The notes under the pieces: model-generated
The model's database searches: none
Seen by the model: the letters and a program-made list of their open reading frames with translations, nothing else
Told to the model about the DNA's origin: nothing
NCBI RefSeq assembly: GCF_907164845.1
Contig: NZ_OU015430.1
Coordinates: 1,850,001 to 1,914,000, forward strand
Reading direction: 5' to 3'
Source of the DNA: Lysobacter luteus
GTDB taxonomy: Bacteria > Pseudomonadota > Gammaproteobacteria > Xanthomonadales > Xanthomonadaceae
Length of the DNA: 64,000 bases
Shown here: piece after piece, positions 39,117-47,651 of the stretch
How positions within the stretch are numbered: position 1 is the stretch's first letter
Layout of the letters: every line of letters starts with the position of its first letter
Made by a program: the position numbers and the translations under genes

Positions 39117-39764
39117 ATGAACGCCGTCCTCGCCCAACCCGCCCCCCTGCCGCAGGCGCTTTCCCGGCGCAGCGACAGCGCCCGTCGCCGCCACCGCATC
39201 GGCCACCACGCGCTCGACCCCGGCGTGCTGCGTCACTTCAACGAGCTGATTGCCCGGATCGACCTGCAACGCGCCCCGCTGGACCGCGACCAGCTCGCCA
39301 GCGCCGCCCGCGAGCTTATCGACGACCCGGCCCAGGGCTTCGCGCCCGCGTGCATCCACCAGCGCATGCGCCGCGCCGCCGCCATCGATCGCATGCGCGC
39401 CGACCCCGAGTGGGACGTCGACGCGGCCGTTGCCTCCGTCGGCACGCTGGTAATCGACTACCTGCGTGGCCCGATGGCGCTGATCCCCAACGCGCTGCCG
39501 GTGGTCGGTCGGCTGGACGACGCGATCCTGGTGGACGCGGCCTGGGCCAGCATCGCCGACGAGGTCCGCGACTACCTCGACTACTGCCGCCTGCGCCACG
39601 TCGAAGCCACCCTGCGCGGCGAAGCCCGCACCCACTTCGGCTTCACCCGCGAGCACTGGCTGGACGCCCGCCGCGCCGAACTGGAATGGATCGCCCATTG
39701 CGACCGCGTCGGCCGCAGCAGCTACCTCACCGCCAACCCCAGCGCCAGGTTCCGCGTGAGCTGA
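39117..39764 (+). CDS. DUF1232-core (YkvA-like) protein, copy 3 of 3
   Basis: 215 residues, full-length homologue of copy 1: N-terminus MNAVLAQPAPLPQAL, FNELIARIDLQRAPLDRDQL, core LIPNALPVVGRLDDAILV (IPD changed to IPN), then AWASIADEVRDYLDYCRL. The start was chosen by this alignment; an earlier frame would run into copy 2. Followed by a REP pair. Confidence 0.72.
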   Translation: MNAVLAQPAPLPQALSRRSDSARRRHRIGHHALDPGVLRHFNELIARIDLQRAPLDRDQLASAARELIDDPAQGFAPACIHQRMRRAAAIDRMRADPEWDVDAAVASVGTLVIDYLRGPMALIPNALPVVGRLDDAILVDAAWASIADEVRDYLDYCRLRHVEATLRGEARTHFGFTREHWLDARRAELEWIAHCDRVGRSSYLTANPSARFRVS

Positions 39765-39789
39765 GCATCGCGCTCCTGACCCGGCCCCT

Positions 39790-39866
39790 GTAGGAGCGAC
39801 GTAAGTCGCGATCGCCAGCCGGCGTGGCCACCACCGCTCCCCGGTCGCGACTTACGTCGCTCCTAC
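39790..39866 (+). repeat. Paired REP elements (GTAG type) upstream of dnaE
   Basis: Two 22-nt copies inverted to each other, 39790-39811 and 39845-39866. They begin GTAGGAGCGACGTAAGTCGC, so they share the head with the rpsB-tsf pair but differ in the palindrome core. Confidence 0.85.
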
Positions 39867-39959
39867 AAGCCCCCCGGCATGGACGGGCGGTGTCAACCCT
39901 GACCCGCCCGCGCGGCCCTGCTAATCTGGCCGTCGCCCTAGCCGGTACGCCACGGCAGC

Positions 39960-42900
39960 ATGTCCGCATCGCCCTTCGTACACCTTCACCTCCACAGCGA
40001 ATTCTCCCTTGCCGACTCCACCATCCGGGTCGGCGAGCTGGTCAAGCGCTGCGTGGAGCTCGAGCAGCCGGCCGTCGCGCTGACCGACCTCAACAACCTG
40101 TTCGCCGCGGTCAAGTTCTACCGCAAGGCCGAGGGTGCCGGTATCAAGCCGATCCTGGGCGCCGACATCGGGCTGGCCGACGGCAACGAGACGCCGTCGC
40201 GGCTGACCCTGCTGTGCCGGGACCACGAGGGCTACCTCACGCTCTCGCGCCTGCTCAGCCGCATGTGGATGGAAGGCCACCGCATGGACGGCGTGGCGAT
40301 GCGCCCGGAATGGCTGCGCGAGGACAATGCCGGCCTGTTCGCCCTCGCCGGCCGACAGAGCCTGGCGGGGCGGCTGGCCATGGGCCACCGCCCGGAACTG
40401 GCCGAAGCCTGGATCGCCGACTGGCAGGGCGAGTTCGGCGACCGCCTGCACCTTGAGCTGACCCGCACCGGCCGCGAGGGTGAGCAGGTCTTCAACGACC
40501 TCGCCCTGCACCTGTCGGGCAAGCGCGGCCTGCCGGTGGTCGCCAGCAACGACGCGCGCTTCCTGCATGCCGACGGCTTCGAGGCGCACGAGGCGCGCGT
40601 GTGCATCTCCACCGGCCGCGTGCTCGACGACCCGAAGCGGCCGAAGGAGTACAGCCCCGAGCAGTACCTGCGCTCGTCCGAGGAAATGGCGCGGCTGTTC
40701 GCCGACGTGCCCGACGCGATCGACAACGCGGTCGCACTGGCCACCCGCTGCAATGTCGAGATGCAGCTGGGCACCTATTACCTGCCCGCCTTCCCGGTGC
40801 CCGACGACCACACCATCGAGTCCTGGCTGCGCAGCCAGTCGCGCGAGGGGCTGGCCCAGCGGCTGGAGAAGGCGCCGCTGGCCGAGGGACGGACGCGCCA
40901 GGACTACGAGGAGCGCCTGGAAACCGAGCTCGACGTCATCATCAAGATGGGGTTCCCCGGTTACTTCCTGATCGTTGCGGACTTCATCAACTGGGGCAAG
41001 GAACAGGGCATCCCGGTCGGGCCGGGCCGTGGTTCCGGTGCCGGCTCGCTGGTGGCGTGGGCGCTGGGCATCACCGACCTGGACCCGCTGCCGTACGACC
41101 TGCTGTTCGAGCGCTTCCTCAACCCCGAACGCGTGTCGATGCCCGACTTCGACATCGACTTCTGCATGGACCGGCGCGACGAGGTCATCGACTACGTCGC
41201 CCGCAAGTACGGCCGCGACCGGGTCAGCCAGATCATCACCTACGGCACCATGGCCGCGAAGGCCGTGGTGCGCGACGCCGGCCGCGTGCTCGGCCACCCG
41301 TACGGCTTCGTCGACGGCATCGCCAAGCTGATCCCCAACACGCTGGGCATCAGTCTCGACGATGCGCTCGGTGAATCGGAGGCCTCGCACAAGAACCCGA
41401 TGCTGGCCTCGACCGACCTGATCGAGCGCTACCAGCGCGAGGACGAGGTCCGCGACCTGCTCGACCTCGCCCGCTCGCTCGAGGACCTCACCCGCAACGC
41501 CGGCAAGCACGCCGGCGGCGTGGTCATCGCGCCCAGCCCGCTGCACGACTTCTGCCCGCTGTTCGCCGAACACGACGGAGAAGGCCGCGGCAAGAGCCCG
41601 GTCACCCAGTTCGACAAGGACGACGTCGAAGCCGTCGGCCTGGTGAAGTTCGACTTCCTCGGCCTGCGCACGCTGACGATCATCGACTGGGCGGTGAAGG
41701 CCATCAACGTCCGGCGCGCCGCCGCCGGCGAAGCACCGCTCGACATCACGGCGCTGCCGCTGGACGACCGCGCCAGCTACGAGCTGTTCGCACGCGGCGA
41801 CACCGTCGCGGTGTTCCAGTTCGAATCGCGCGGCATGCGCGAGCTGCTCAAGCGTGCCCAGCCCGACACCTTCGAGGACATCATCGCGCTGGCCGCCTTG
41901 TTCCGCCCCGGCCCGCTCGGCTCGGGGATGGACAAGGACTGGGTCGACCGCAAGCACGGCCGCGAGGCCGTCACCTATCCGCATGAATCGCTGGAACCGG
42001 TGCTGTCGCCGACCTACGGCGTCATCGTGTACCAGGAACAGGTGATGCAGATCGCCCAGGTGATGGCCGGCTACTCGCTCGGCGGCGCCGACCTGCTGCG
42101 CCGCGCGATGGGCAAGAAGAAAGCCGAGGAGATGGCCAAGGAGCGGGCCAAGTTCGAGGCCGGCTGCGAGGAGCGCGGCATCCCGGCGCGCATCGCCAGC
42201 CCGATCTTCGACCTGATGGAGAAGTTCGCCGAGTACGGCTTCAACAAGTCGCACTCGGCCGCCTACGCGCTGGTCGCCTACCAGACCGCCTGGCTGAAGG
42301 TGCACTACCCGGCCGAGTTCATGGCCGCGGTGCTGTCGTCGGACATGGACAACACCGACAAGGTCACCGGCTTCCTCGACGAATGCCGGGTGATGGGATT
42401 GGAGGTGCTGCCGCCGGACGTCGACGCGTCGGCCTACATGTTCGAGGCCGTGGCGCCCGGCGTGATCCGCTACGGCATCGGCGCGGTGAAGGGCGTCGGC
42501 CGCGGCGCGTGCGAGTCGATCGTCGATGCGCGCCGTGCGGGCCCGTTCAACGACCTGCTCGACTTCTGCAAGCGCGTCGACGGCAACAAGCTCAACCGCC
42601 GCACCGTCGAGGCGCTGATCATGGCAGGTGCGCTCGACAAGCTCGGGAAGAACCGCGCCAGCCTGATGCTGCAGCTGCCCGAGGTACTCAAGGCGACCGA
42701 CCAGCTCGCCCGCGAACGCGCCGCCGGCCAGGTGTCACTGTTCGGCGGCGGCGACACCGCGGTCCCGGCACTGAAGCTCGACCTGCCCGAGACCGACGAA
42801 TACCCGCTCGGCCACCTGCTGAACGGCGAGCGCGAGACGCTGGGCCACTACCTCAGCGGCCACCCGTTCGACCCCTATCGAGACGAACTGCACGCCCTCA

Positions 42901-43481
42901 CCGGCCATGACCTCGGCGACCTCGAGAAGATCTGGGAGAACCGCCCCGAGTCCGCCCGCAGCGGCTGGCGCCCCGAGCTGGAAACCGTGGTCGCCGGCCA
43001 GGTCGTCGGCCTGCGCAAGAAGGGCGACAGCCAGATGTTCGTGCAGATCGAGGACGGCCGCGGCCGGTTGGAGGTCGCCTTCTTCTCCGAAACCTACAGC
43101 GACTACGCCACCCTGCTGACCCGCGACCGCCTGCTCGTGATCCAGGGCGGCCTACGCGAGGACGCGTTCAGCGGCGGCTTCGCCCTCAAGGCCGCGCGCT
43201 GCTGGGATTACGAGCAGATCTGCGCGACCCACGCCAAGCGGTTGTCGCTAAGGCTGGACCTGCGCGTGCCGGGGACGTGGAACCGGGTGGATGCGCTGCT
43301 GGCAAAGCACCGTCCCGGCAAGACGCCTATCCGCGTTGACCTGATCAAAGCGGGGGCCGCGGGAATGCTGGATTTGAATGGCAGCAGCTCGGTGCGGGTG
43401 GATGCGGAGCTGGTGGGAACGTTGAAGGCGGTACCGGGGGTCAAAGCGGTGAAGCTGGCGCTTGGGCGGCCTTGGGGGTAA
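39960..43481 (+). CDS. dnaE: DNA polymerase III alpha subunit
   Basis: Replicative polymerase. 1173 residues (E. coli 1160). N-terminal PHP domain (FVHLHLHSEFSLADSTIRV). Palm with the catalytic acids in VSMPDFDIDFCMDRRDEV, PGRGSGAGSLVAWALGITD, the fingers (GFNKSHSAAYALVAYQTAWL), an HhH region (IGAVKGVGRGACESI), and an OB-fold near the C-terminus (TVVAGQVVGLRKKGDSQMFV). Alone on its transcript here, separated from rnhB and accA. Confidence 0.98.
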   Translation: MSASPFVHLHLHSEFSLADSTIRVGELVKRCVELEQPAVALTDLNNLFAAVKFYRKAEGAGIKPILGADIGLADGNETPSRLTLLCRDHEGYLTLSRLLSRMWMEGHRMDGVAMRPEWLREDNAGLFALAGRQSLAGRLAMGHRPELAEAWIADWQGEFGDRLHLELTRTGREGEQVFNDLALHLSGKRGLPVVASNDARFLHADGFEAHEARVCISTGRVLDDPKRPKEYSPEQYLRSSEEMARLFADVPDAIDNAVALATRCNVEMQLGTYYLPAFPVPDDHTIESWLRSQSREGLAQRLEKAPLAEGRTRQDYEERLETELDVIIKMGFPGYFLIVADFINWGKEQGIPVGPGRGSGAGSLVAWALGITDLDPLPYDLLFERFLNPERVSMPDFDIDFCMDRRDEVIDYVARKYGRDRVSQIITYGTMAAKAVVRDAGRVLGHPYGFVDGIAKLIPNTLGISLDDALGESEASHKNPMLASTDLIERYQREDEVRDLLDLARSLEDLTRNAGKHAGGVVIAPSPLHDFCPLFAEHDGEGRGKSPVTQFDKDDVEAVGLVKFDFLGLRTLTIIDWAVKAINVRRAAAGEAPLDITALPLDDRASYELFARGDTVAVFQFESRGMRELLKRAQPDTFEDIIALAALFRPGPLGSGMDKDWVDRKHGREAVTYPHESLEPVLSPTYGVIVYQEQVMQIAQVMAGYSLGGADLLRRAMGKKKAEEMAKERAKFEAGCEERGIPARIASPIFDLMEKFAEYGFNKSHSAAYALVAYQTAWLKVHYPAEFMAAVLSSDMDNTDKVTGFLDECRVMGLEVLPPDVDASAYMFEAVAPGVIRYGIGAVKGVGRGACESIVDARRAGPFNDLLDFCKRVDGNKLNRRTVEALIMAGALDKLGKNRASLMLQLPEVLKATDQLARERAAGQVSLFGGGDTAVPALKLDLPETDEYPLGHLLNGERETLGHYLSGHPFDPYRDELHALTGHDLGDLEKIWENRPESARSGWRPELETVVAGQVVGLRKKGDSQMFVQIEDGRGRLEVAFFSETYSDYATLLTRDRLLVIQGGLREDAFSGGFALKAARCWDYEQICATHAKRLSLRLDLRVPGTWNRVDALLAKHRPGKTPIRVDLIKAGAAGMLDLNGSSSVRVDAELVGTLKAVPGVKAVKLALGRPWG

Positions 43482-43612
43482 CGCGACGGTTTGCAGCGTT
43501 ATGGATTAACACTGAGATTTGTCATGTACAGCCTCTCTGAGATAGGACTTTCGGGATCACGGTTCTCTTTCGCAACGGGCGAGGCTAGGTATTAGGCCCG
43601 GAGGGGAGTTCA

Positions 43613-44032
43613 ATGGGTTTGAAAATAAGCGTCGACAAATCAGCGGCGAAGAAGGCTACTGCAAAGAGTGCCACCTCTAAGGGAACGCCCCGCAGGTCGG
43701 CACCCCGAAAGACCGCGAGCATGAGTCGCGCAAAGGTCGTGGTTGTCCCTCCGGGCCATAAGCGAGTGTCGAGCGGCCTGGTCGTTCCGGAGCGCACCTT
43801 ACTCAAGCCACCGGACAGTGTTGTGCCGGCATCCAAACTCGAAAAGGGAATTGCGAGCGCACGCGCAAGGATATCAGGTGTTCTCGAAGAGCTAGTTGAA
43901 GCGACCCGAGACAGTTACGAGATCACAGAAATTGAGCTGGCAGCCAGCTTCAACGCGGACGGAAAGTTTCTCGGGTTCGGTGTTGGTGGCGCAATGTCGG
44001 TTACGTTTCGTGTCCGACCGGTTGCGCCCTAA
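43613..44032 (+). CDS. Small protein with basic N-tail and possible trypsin-co-occurring (Trypco1/Pepco-like) domain
   Basis: 139 residues, behind a GGAGGGGAG ribosome site. Residues 1-40 are low-complexity and basic (SAAKKATAKSATSKGTPRRS). The C-terminal half reads as a helix (KLEKGIASARARISGVLEEL) and a beta-sandwich-like tail (ITEIELAASFNADGKFLGF, then AMSVTFRVRP). That pattern is like the CU044_2847/Trypco1 and Pepco domains, which sit next to trypsin-like peptidases and conflict-system components. No peptidase is adjacent here. Codon use and base composition are less GC-rich than dnaE, suggesting transfer. Domain call is tentative. Confidence 0.6.
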   Translation: MGLKISVDKSAAKKATAKSATSKGTPRRSAPRKTASMSRAKVVVVPPGHKRVSSGLVVPERTLLKPPDSVVPASKLEKGIASARARISGVLEELVEATRDSYEITEIELAASFNADGKFLGFGVGGAMSVTFRVRPVAP

Positions 44033-44164
44033 CAATATGCTTCAGAAGGAACCAACTTGTCACGCCCGATAAGCAGCTAATTCAATCCAATAGTTGGAAC
44101 TCGGGCCGACTCGCCTCTGGGGTCAGGCCGCACAGAGCAACTATTCCTAAATCTCAGGAAACCT

Positions 44165-44593
44165 ATGACTCCTTCTCTATCTTTCACCGTGTTCGCAGTT
44201 CTTCTTCTGACTGTAGGCTGCGCAACACGTGCGGTCCCGCCGACTTCGGCCAATGATGTTCCGCGCGAGCGAGTCTTTAGCAGCAGCTATTTGGCTCCGC
44301 AGCACGCCACAGCTTCCCGGCTTACCTTCGTACGGGACTCGGGGTTGTTTGGAGTGGGCGTAACGATTCACTTGTTCCTTGATGGCGAGGAAATCGCTGG
44401 CTTTCGTCCAGGGGAGCGACTAGAGCTTTTTCTTGCACCAGGTGAATACTTACTCGGCGTGAAGTCCAACCCAAATTTTGGGCTGGAGCAGTTCGTTGAA
44501 ACACCGGTGCGAGTCGAACCGTCACAGCAATATTCCTTTAGGGTCGGCATAGACGGCAGCAAAGCAATTGTCCAGCGGACGTCAGCCTTCTAA
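44165..44593 (+). CDS. Lipoprotein of unknown function
   Basis: 142 residues with a lipobox at LTVGC (Cys19). The mature part looks like a PEGA/DUF2846-type beta domain (VTIHLFLDGEEIAGFRPGER, LFLAPGEYLLGVK), often found in envelope lipoproteins. Base composition is lower in GC than the backbone, like the gene before it. 132 nt separates the two. Confidence 0.72.
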   Translation: MTPSLSFTVFAVLLLTVGCATRAVPPTSANDVPRERVFSSSYLAPQHATASRLTFVRDSGLFGVGVTIHLFLDGEEIAGFRPGERLELFLAPGEYLLGVKSNPNFGLEQFVETPVRVEPSQQYSFRVGIDGSKAIVQRTSAF

Positions 44594-44706
44594 CGCCCAA
44601 CCTTGCTTCGTCCGGCCGCTCGTGCCAGTTGTATTCCTGACCTGCGACAAGCCGATCTCGGCACCCGCCTGCATGTGACGCGTTCGCGCGGGCTGCTGGG
44701 GTAAGC

Positions 44707-45093
44707 ATGCAATTCCTCCGATCACTTAAGGCGCGCGCCAGGGAACTGAAGCAGTTCACGCTGGTCGCGTATTACGCCGCGCGGGACCCGCGAACGCCGA
44801 TAGTGGCGCGCGTGTTGGCGCTGCTGGTTGCCGCGTATGCGCTGAGTCCCATTGACCTCATCCCGGACTTCATTCCCGTCCTCGGCTATCTCGATGACAT
44901 CGTGCTCGTCCCGCTGGGGCTGGCGCTGGTCATCCGGTTGTTGCCGGACGACGTGTTGGCGTCCGCGCGCCAGCAAGCCGGGCGCGCGGCGGACCGCCCC
45001 ACCAGCAAATGGGCGGCTGGGGTGATCGTTGTCGTGTGGTTGCTTGTGCTCGCTTGGCTTGGCCACTGGCTGGTGGGGGCGATAGGTCGCTGA
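44707..45093 (+). CDS. YkvA family (DUF1232) membrane protein
   Basis: 128 residues. Canonical DUF1232: YALSPIDLIPDFIPVLGYLD, DIVLVPLGLALVIRLLP, with two to three hydrophobic segments including VIVVVWLLVLAWLGHWLVGA at the end. Function unknown. The intact core here is the reference for the degenerate cores of the three proteins at 37.5-39.8 kb. Confidence 0.88.
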   Translation: MQFLRSLKARARELKQFTLVAYYAARDPRTPIVARVLALLVAAYALSPIDLIPDFIPVLGYLDDIVLVPLGLALVIRLLPDDVLASARQQAGRAADRPTSKWAAGVIVVVWLLVLAWLGHWLVGAIGR

Positions 45094-45204
45094 AGGTTCG
45101 GGCAATCCGGCCGCTCGCGCCTTCCGCACCACGGTGTCGCTGGCCCCCGGGCGGCGTGCTGGACTAGGGTGCGGCAACACCCCTTATCCGGAGATGGCGA
45201 GCGT

Positions 45205-45729
45205 ATGGACGGCACGATGTTCTTCGACAGCGGCACGGTGCTGGTGCGCACGGTCGTGGTGGGTACCCTCGCCTACCTGGCGCTGGTGGCCCTGTTGCGC
45301 CTGGCGGGCAAGCGCACGCTGTCCAAGTGGAACGCGTTCGACCTGGTGGTGACGGTGGCGTTCGGCTCCACCCTGGCCACCGCGTTGCTGTCCAAGGACA
45401 CCAGCCTGGCCCAGGGCGTGGTCGCGTTCGCACTGCTGGTGGGGCTGCAATGGGTCATCACCCGGTTGTCGGTCCGCTACGGGGTGTTCCAGCGGTGGGT
45501 GAAGGCGGAGCCGCGGCTGCTGTCGCTGAGGGGGCAGTTGCGGCACGACGCGCTGCGCGCCGAGCGCGTGTCCGAAAGCGAAGTGCGCGCCGCCGTCCGC
45601 GCCCATGGCAGCACGGCGCTTGAAGACATCGAGGCGGTGGTGCTGGAGACCGACGGCACCTTCAGCGTGATCGGGCAGCGAGGCAGCTCGGCGTCGGCGA
45701 TGTCAGACGTCCAGGGGTATTGCCAATGA
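45205..45729 (+). CDS. DUF421 (YetF-like) membrane protein
   Basis: 174 residues: three membrane segments (about 9-100), then the DUF421 domain (PRLLSLRGQLRHDALRAERV and AVVLETDGTFSVI). Start at 45205 (MDGTMFFDSG) with a GGAG ribosome site; an upstream frame start (45169) is less likely. Family members in Bacillus affect spore envelopes; the role here is unknown. Confidence 0.85.
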   Translation: MDGTMFFDSGTVLVRTVVVGTLAYLALVALLRLAGKRTLSKWNAFDLVVTVAFGSTLATALLSKDTSLAQGVVAFALLVGLQWVITRLSVRYGVFQRWVKAEPRLLSLRGQLRHDALRAERVSESEVRAAVRAHGSTALEDIEAVVLETDGTFSVIGQRGSSASAMSDVQGYCQ

Positions 45730-45812
45730 CGCCACCCGGAGAGACGCCCGCCTGCATGCCGCGCTAACACCCGCCGCGGACCATGACGCCAAGTCGACCG
45801 AGGACCCCCGCG

Positions 45813-46238
45813 ATGACGAAGCCATCCGACGACAAGCCCAAACTGCTGTCCGGCGGTAACCCGCAGATCCCCAAGGGTGACGGCGACGAGCCGGTGCAGG
45901 CATACATCGACGCGATGCCCGGCTGGAAGCATGACATCGGCCGCGAACTCGACGCGCTGATCGAGCGCACCGTGCCGAAGGTGCGCAAGGCGGTGCGCTG
46001 GAACTCGCCCTTCTACGGTGTGGAGGGCAAGGGCTGGTTCCTCAGCTACCACTGCTTCACGAAGTACATCAAGGTCACCTTCCACCGCGGCAGCGCCCTC
46101 AAGCCCGAGCCGCCGGAGAAGTCCAAGCACGAACACGTGCGCTACGTGCACATCACCGAGGACGAGGGGTTGGACGGGAAGCAGATGAAGGACTGGATCA
46201 GGCAGGCCGCGAAGATCCCGGGCGAAGCGCTGTTCTGA
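45813..46238 (+). CDS. DUF1801 domain protein
   Basis: 141 residues from ATG 45813. Typical DUF1801/YdhG-like fold: VQAYIDAMPGWKHDIGRELD, RKAVRWNSPFYGVEGKGWF and a C-terminal KQMKDWIRQAAKIPG. Cytoplasmic, function unknown. Confidence 0.85.
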   Translation: MTKPSDDKPKLLSGGNPQIPKGDGDEPVQAYIDAMPGWKHDIGRELDALIERTVPKVRKAVRWNSPFYGVEGKGWFLSYHCFTKYIKVTFHRGSALKPEPPEKSKHEHVRYVHITEDEGLDGKQMKDWIRQAAKIPGEALF

Positions 46239-46268
46239 AGCGCCCAACGCGCCACCAGCAGCCCAAAG

Positions 46269-46300
46269 AAAAAGGGCCACCCATCGGGGCGGCCCTTTTT
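46269..46300. terminator. Bidirectional terminator
   Basis: AAAAAGGGCC at the left and GGCCCTTTTT at the right flank a short GC core; works for the DUF1801 gene on plus and for the outer-membrane barrel gene on minus. Confidence 0.9.
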
Positions 46301-46323
46301 GGTGCTGCCGGGTTGCGACCCGC

Positions 46324-46884
46324 TCAGAAGCGGAGTTCGGCACCCAGCGTCAGCAGGTCGACGTCCACTTCCAGCCCGTCGCCGTCCGCCTGCAGGCGGT
46401 CGTAGTTCAGGCTCAGGCCGAAGCGCTCACTGAAGTCGTAACCGGCATTGACGCCGAAGTACGGCTTGGCGGAGCTCGCCTCGGCTTCCTCGACGTCGCC
46501 GTCGACGTCGAACGTGGCAACGCCGCGCGAGATGCCGACGCGACCGCCGACGAAGAAGCCCTGATGGGCGCCGCCGAAGTTCTTCTTGCCGACCACGCCC
46601 ACGCCCGCGCCGTGCAGACGCAGCGTGTAGTTGTCGAAGCCGTCGTTGAACGAGGTCTTGTAGGCGTGGGTGTAGAAACCCTCGACCGCGAAGTTGGGGT
46701 TGAACCAGTAGCCACCGCGGACGCCCCAGCTGGTGTCGTCGTCGCTGGCGCTGCCGCCGTCGACGCTGAAGTCCACGTCGCTACGGCCCACTTCGCCACG
46801 GATGAAGCCATTGCCCTGCGCAAACACCGGGGCCGAAAGACCGGCCAGGACCAGGCCGACGGCCACGATCAGATTCTTCTTCAC
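46324..46884 (-). CDS. Small outer-membrane beta-barrel protein
   Basis: 186 residues with a signal peptide (about 1-22, ending APVFA). The rest alternates as an eight-stranded barrel (GVRGGYWFNPNFAVEGFYTH, YFGVNAGYDFSERFGLSLNY) and ends with Phe (LGAELRF), the signal recognised by BamA. Belongs to the OmpW/Ail-like porin_4/OMP_b-brl type. Acidic loops (VDGDVEEAEASS). Function unknown. Confidence 0.87.
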   Translation of the reverse strand: MKKNLIVAVGLVLAGLSAPVFAQGNGFIRGEVGRSDVDFSVDGGSASDDDTSWGVRGGYWFNPNFAVEGFYTHAYKTSFNDGFDNYTLRLHGAGVGVVGKKNFGGAHQGFFVGGRVGISRGVATFDVDGDVEEAEASSAKPYFGVNAGYDFSERFGLSLNYDRLQADGDGLEVDVDLLTLGAELRF

Positions 46885-47077
46885 TGCTGTGTTTCCTTTT
46901 CACAAAAGGCCGCGGCGACATGCCGGGGCGCCGGGATCATACACGTGAAGAACTTGTTAAATCGGCCTGCGCTTCTGCAGTGCCCGGGAACGCACGCCGG
47001 AAGGCGGCTCGATCGCGCTTGCGCGACGGGACCGGCGCGCTAGGCTGTCGCCACAACGGACACGAGCCAAGGACGCC

Positions 47078-47629
47078 ATGACGAAGCCCCCTTCGAACAT
47101 CCGTTTCAAGGCCACGCTGCTACGCCCGGCCAAGCCCGAGAAGGGCGGCACGTGGTCGTTCCTGGTGCTGCCCAAGGCCGCCAGCGGCAAGCTGCCCACG
47201 CGCTCGATGACCAGCGTGGAGGGCACCCTCAACGGACAGGCGTTCGCCGCCACGCTGGAGCCCGATGGCCAGGGCAGTCACTGGCTCAAGGTACCCAGGG
47301 CATTGCGCGACGAGGCCGGCGCCCAGCCCGGTGACCAGGTCACGCTGGAGATCCGCCCGGCCGAGACCGAGCCCGAGCCCGAAGTGCCTGCCGACCTGCG
47401 CAAGGCGCTCTCCGCCGCGCCGGATGCCGAGGCGGTATGGGATGACATCACCCCGGTGGCGCGACGCGACTGGATCCACTGGATCACGTCAGGCAAGCGC
47501 GAGGAGACCCGCGTGCGGCGCATCGAGGTCGCCTGCGACAAGCTCGCCGGCGGCCAGCGCCGGGCCTGCTGCTTCGACCGGTCGGGGATGTACAGCAACA
47601 GCCTGTCGGCACCCGAGGCGGCGGAGTAA
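47078..47629 (+). CDS. DUF1905 plus OmdA-type (YdeI-like) protein
   Basis: 183 residues. N-terminal DUF1905 (FKATLLRPAKPEKGGTWSFL, about 8-90), then an OmdA/YdeI C-terminal segment (LSAAPDAEAVWDDITPVARR, DWIHWITSGKREETRVRRIE). Such proteins are annotated as bacteriocin-protection or stress proteins on thin evidence. Adjacent and convergent to photolyase. Confidence 0.85.
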   Translation: MTKPPSNIRFKATLLRPAKPEKGGTWSFLVLPKAASGKLPTRSMTSVEGTLNGQAFAATLEPDGQGSHWLKVPRALRDEAGAQPGDQVTLEIRPAETEPEPEVPADLRKALSAAPDAEAVWDDITPVARRDWIHWITSGKREETRVRRIEVACDKLAGGQRRACCFDRSGMYSNSLSAPEAAE

Positions 47630-47651
47630 CCGCGGGCGCCGAAGCGGCACG

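Noticed and set aside
39921-42305. A 794-codon open frame opposite dnaE
   Set aside because: Shadow of the dnaE codon pattern; no domain, and no promoter seen.
44026-44640. attC-like starts (CCCTAACAATATGC after 44020 and CTAACGCCCAACC at 44592), suggesting integron cassettes
   Set aside because: Both small genes end in TAAC with familiar following bases, but I found no GTTRRRY partner or imperfect inverted repeat at the other end of each gap, and no integrase in the window.
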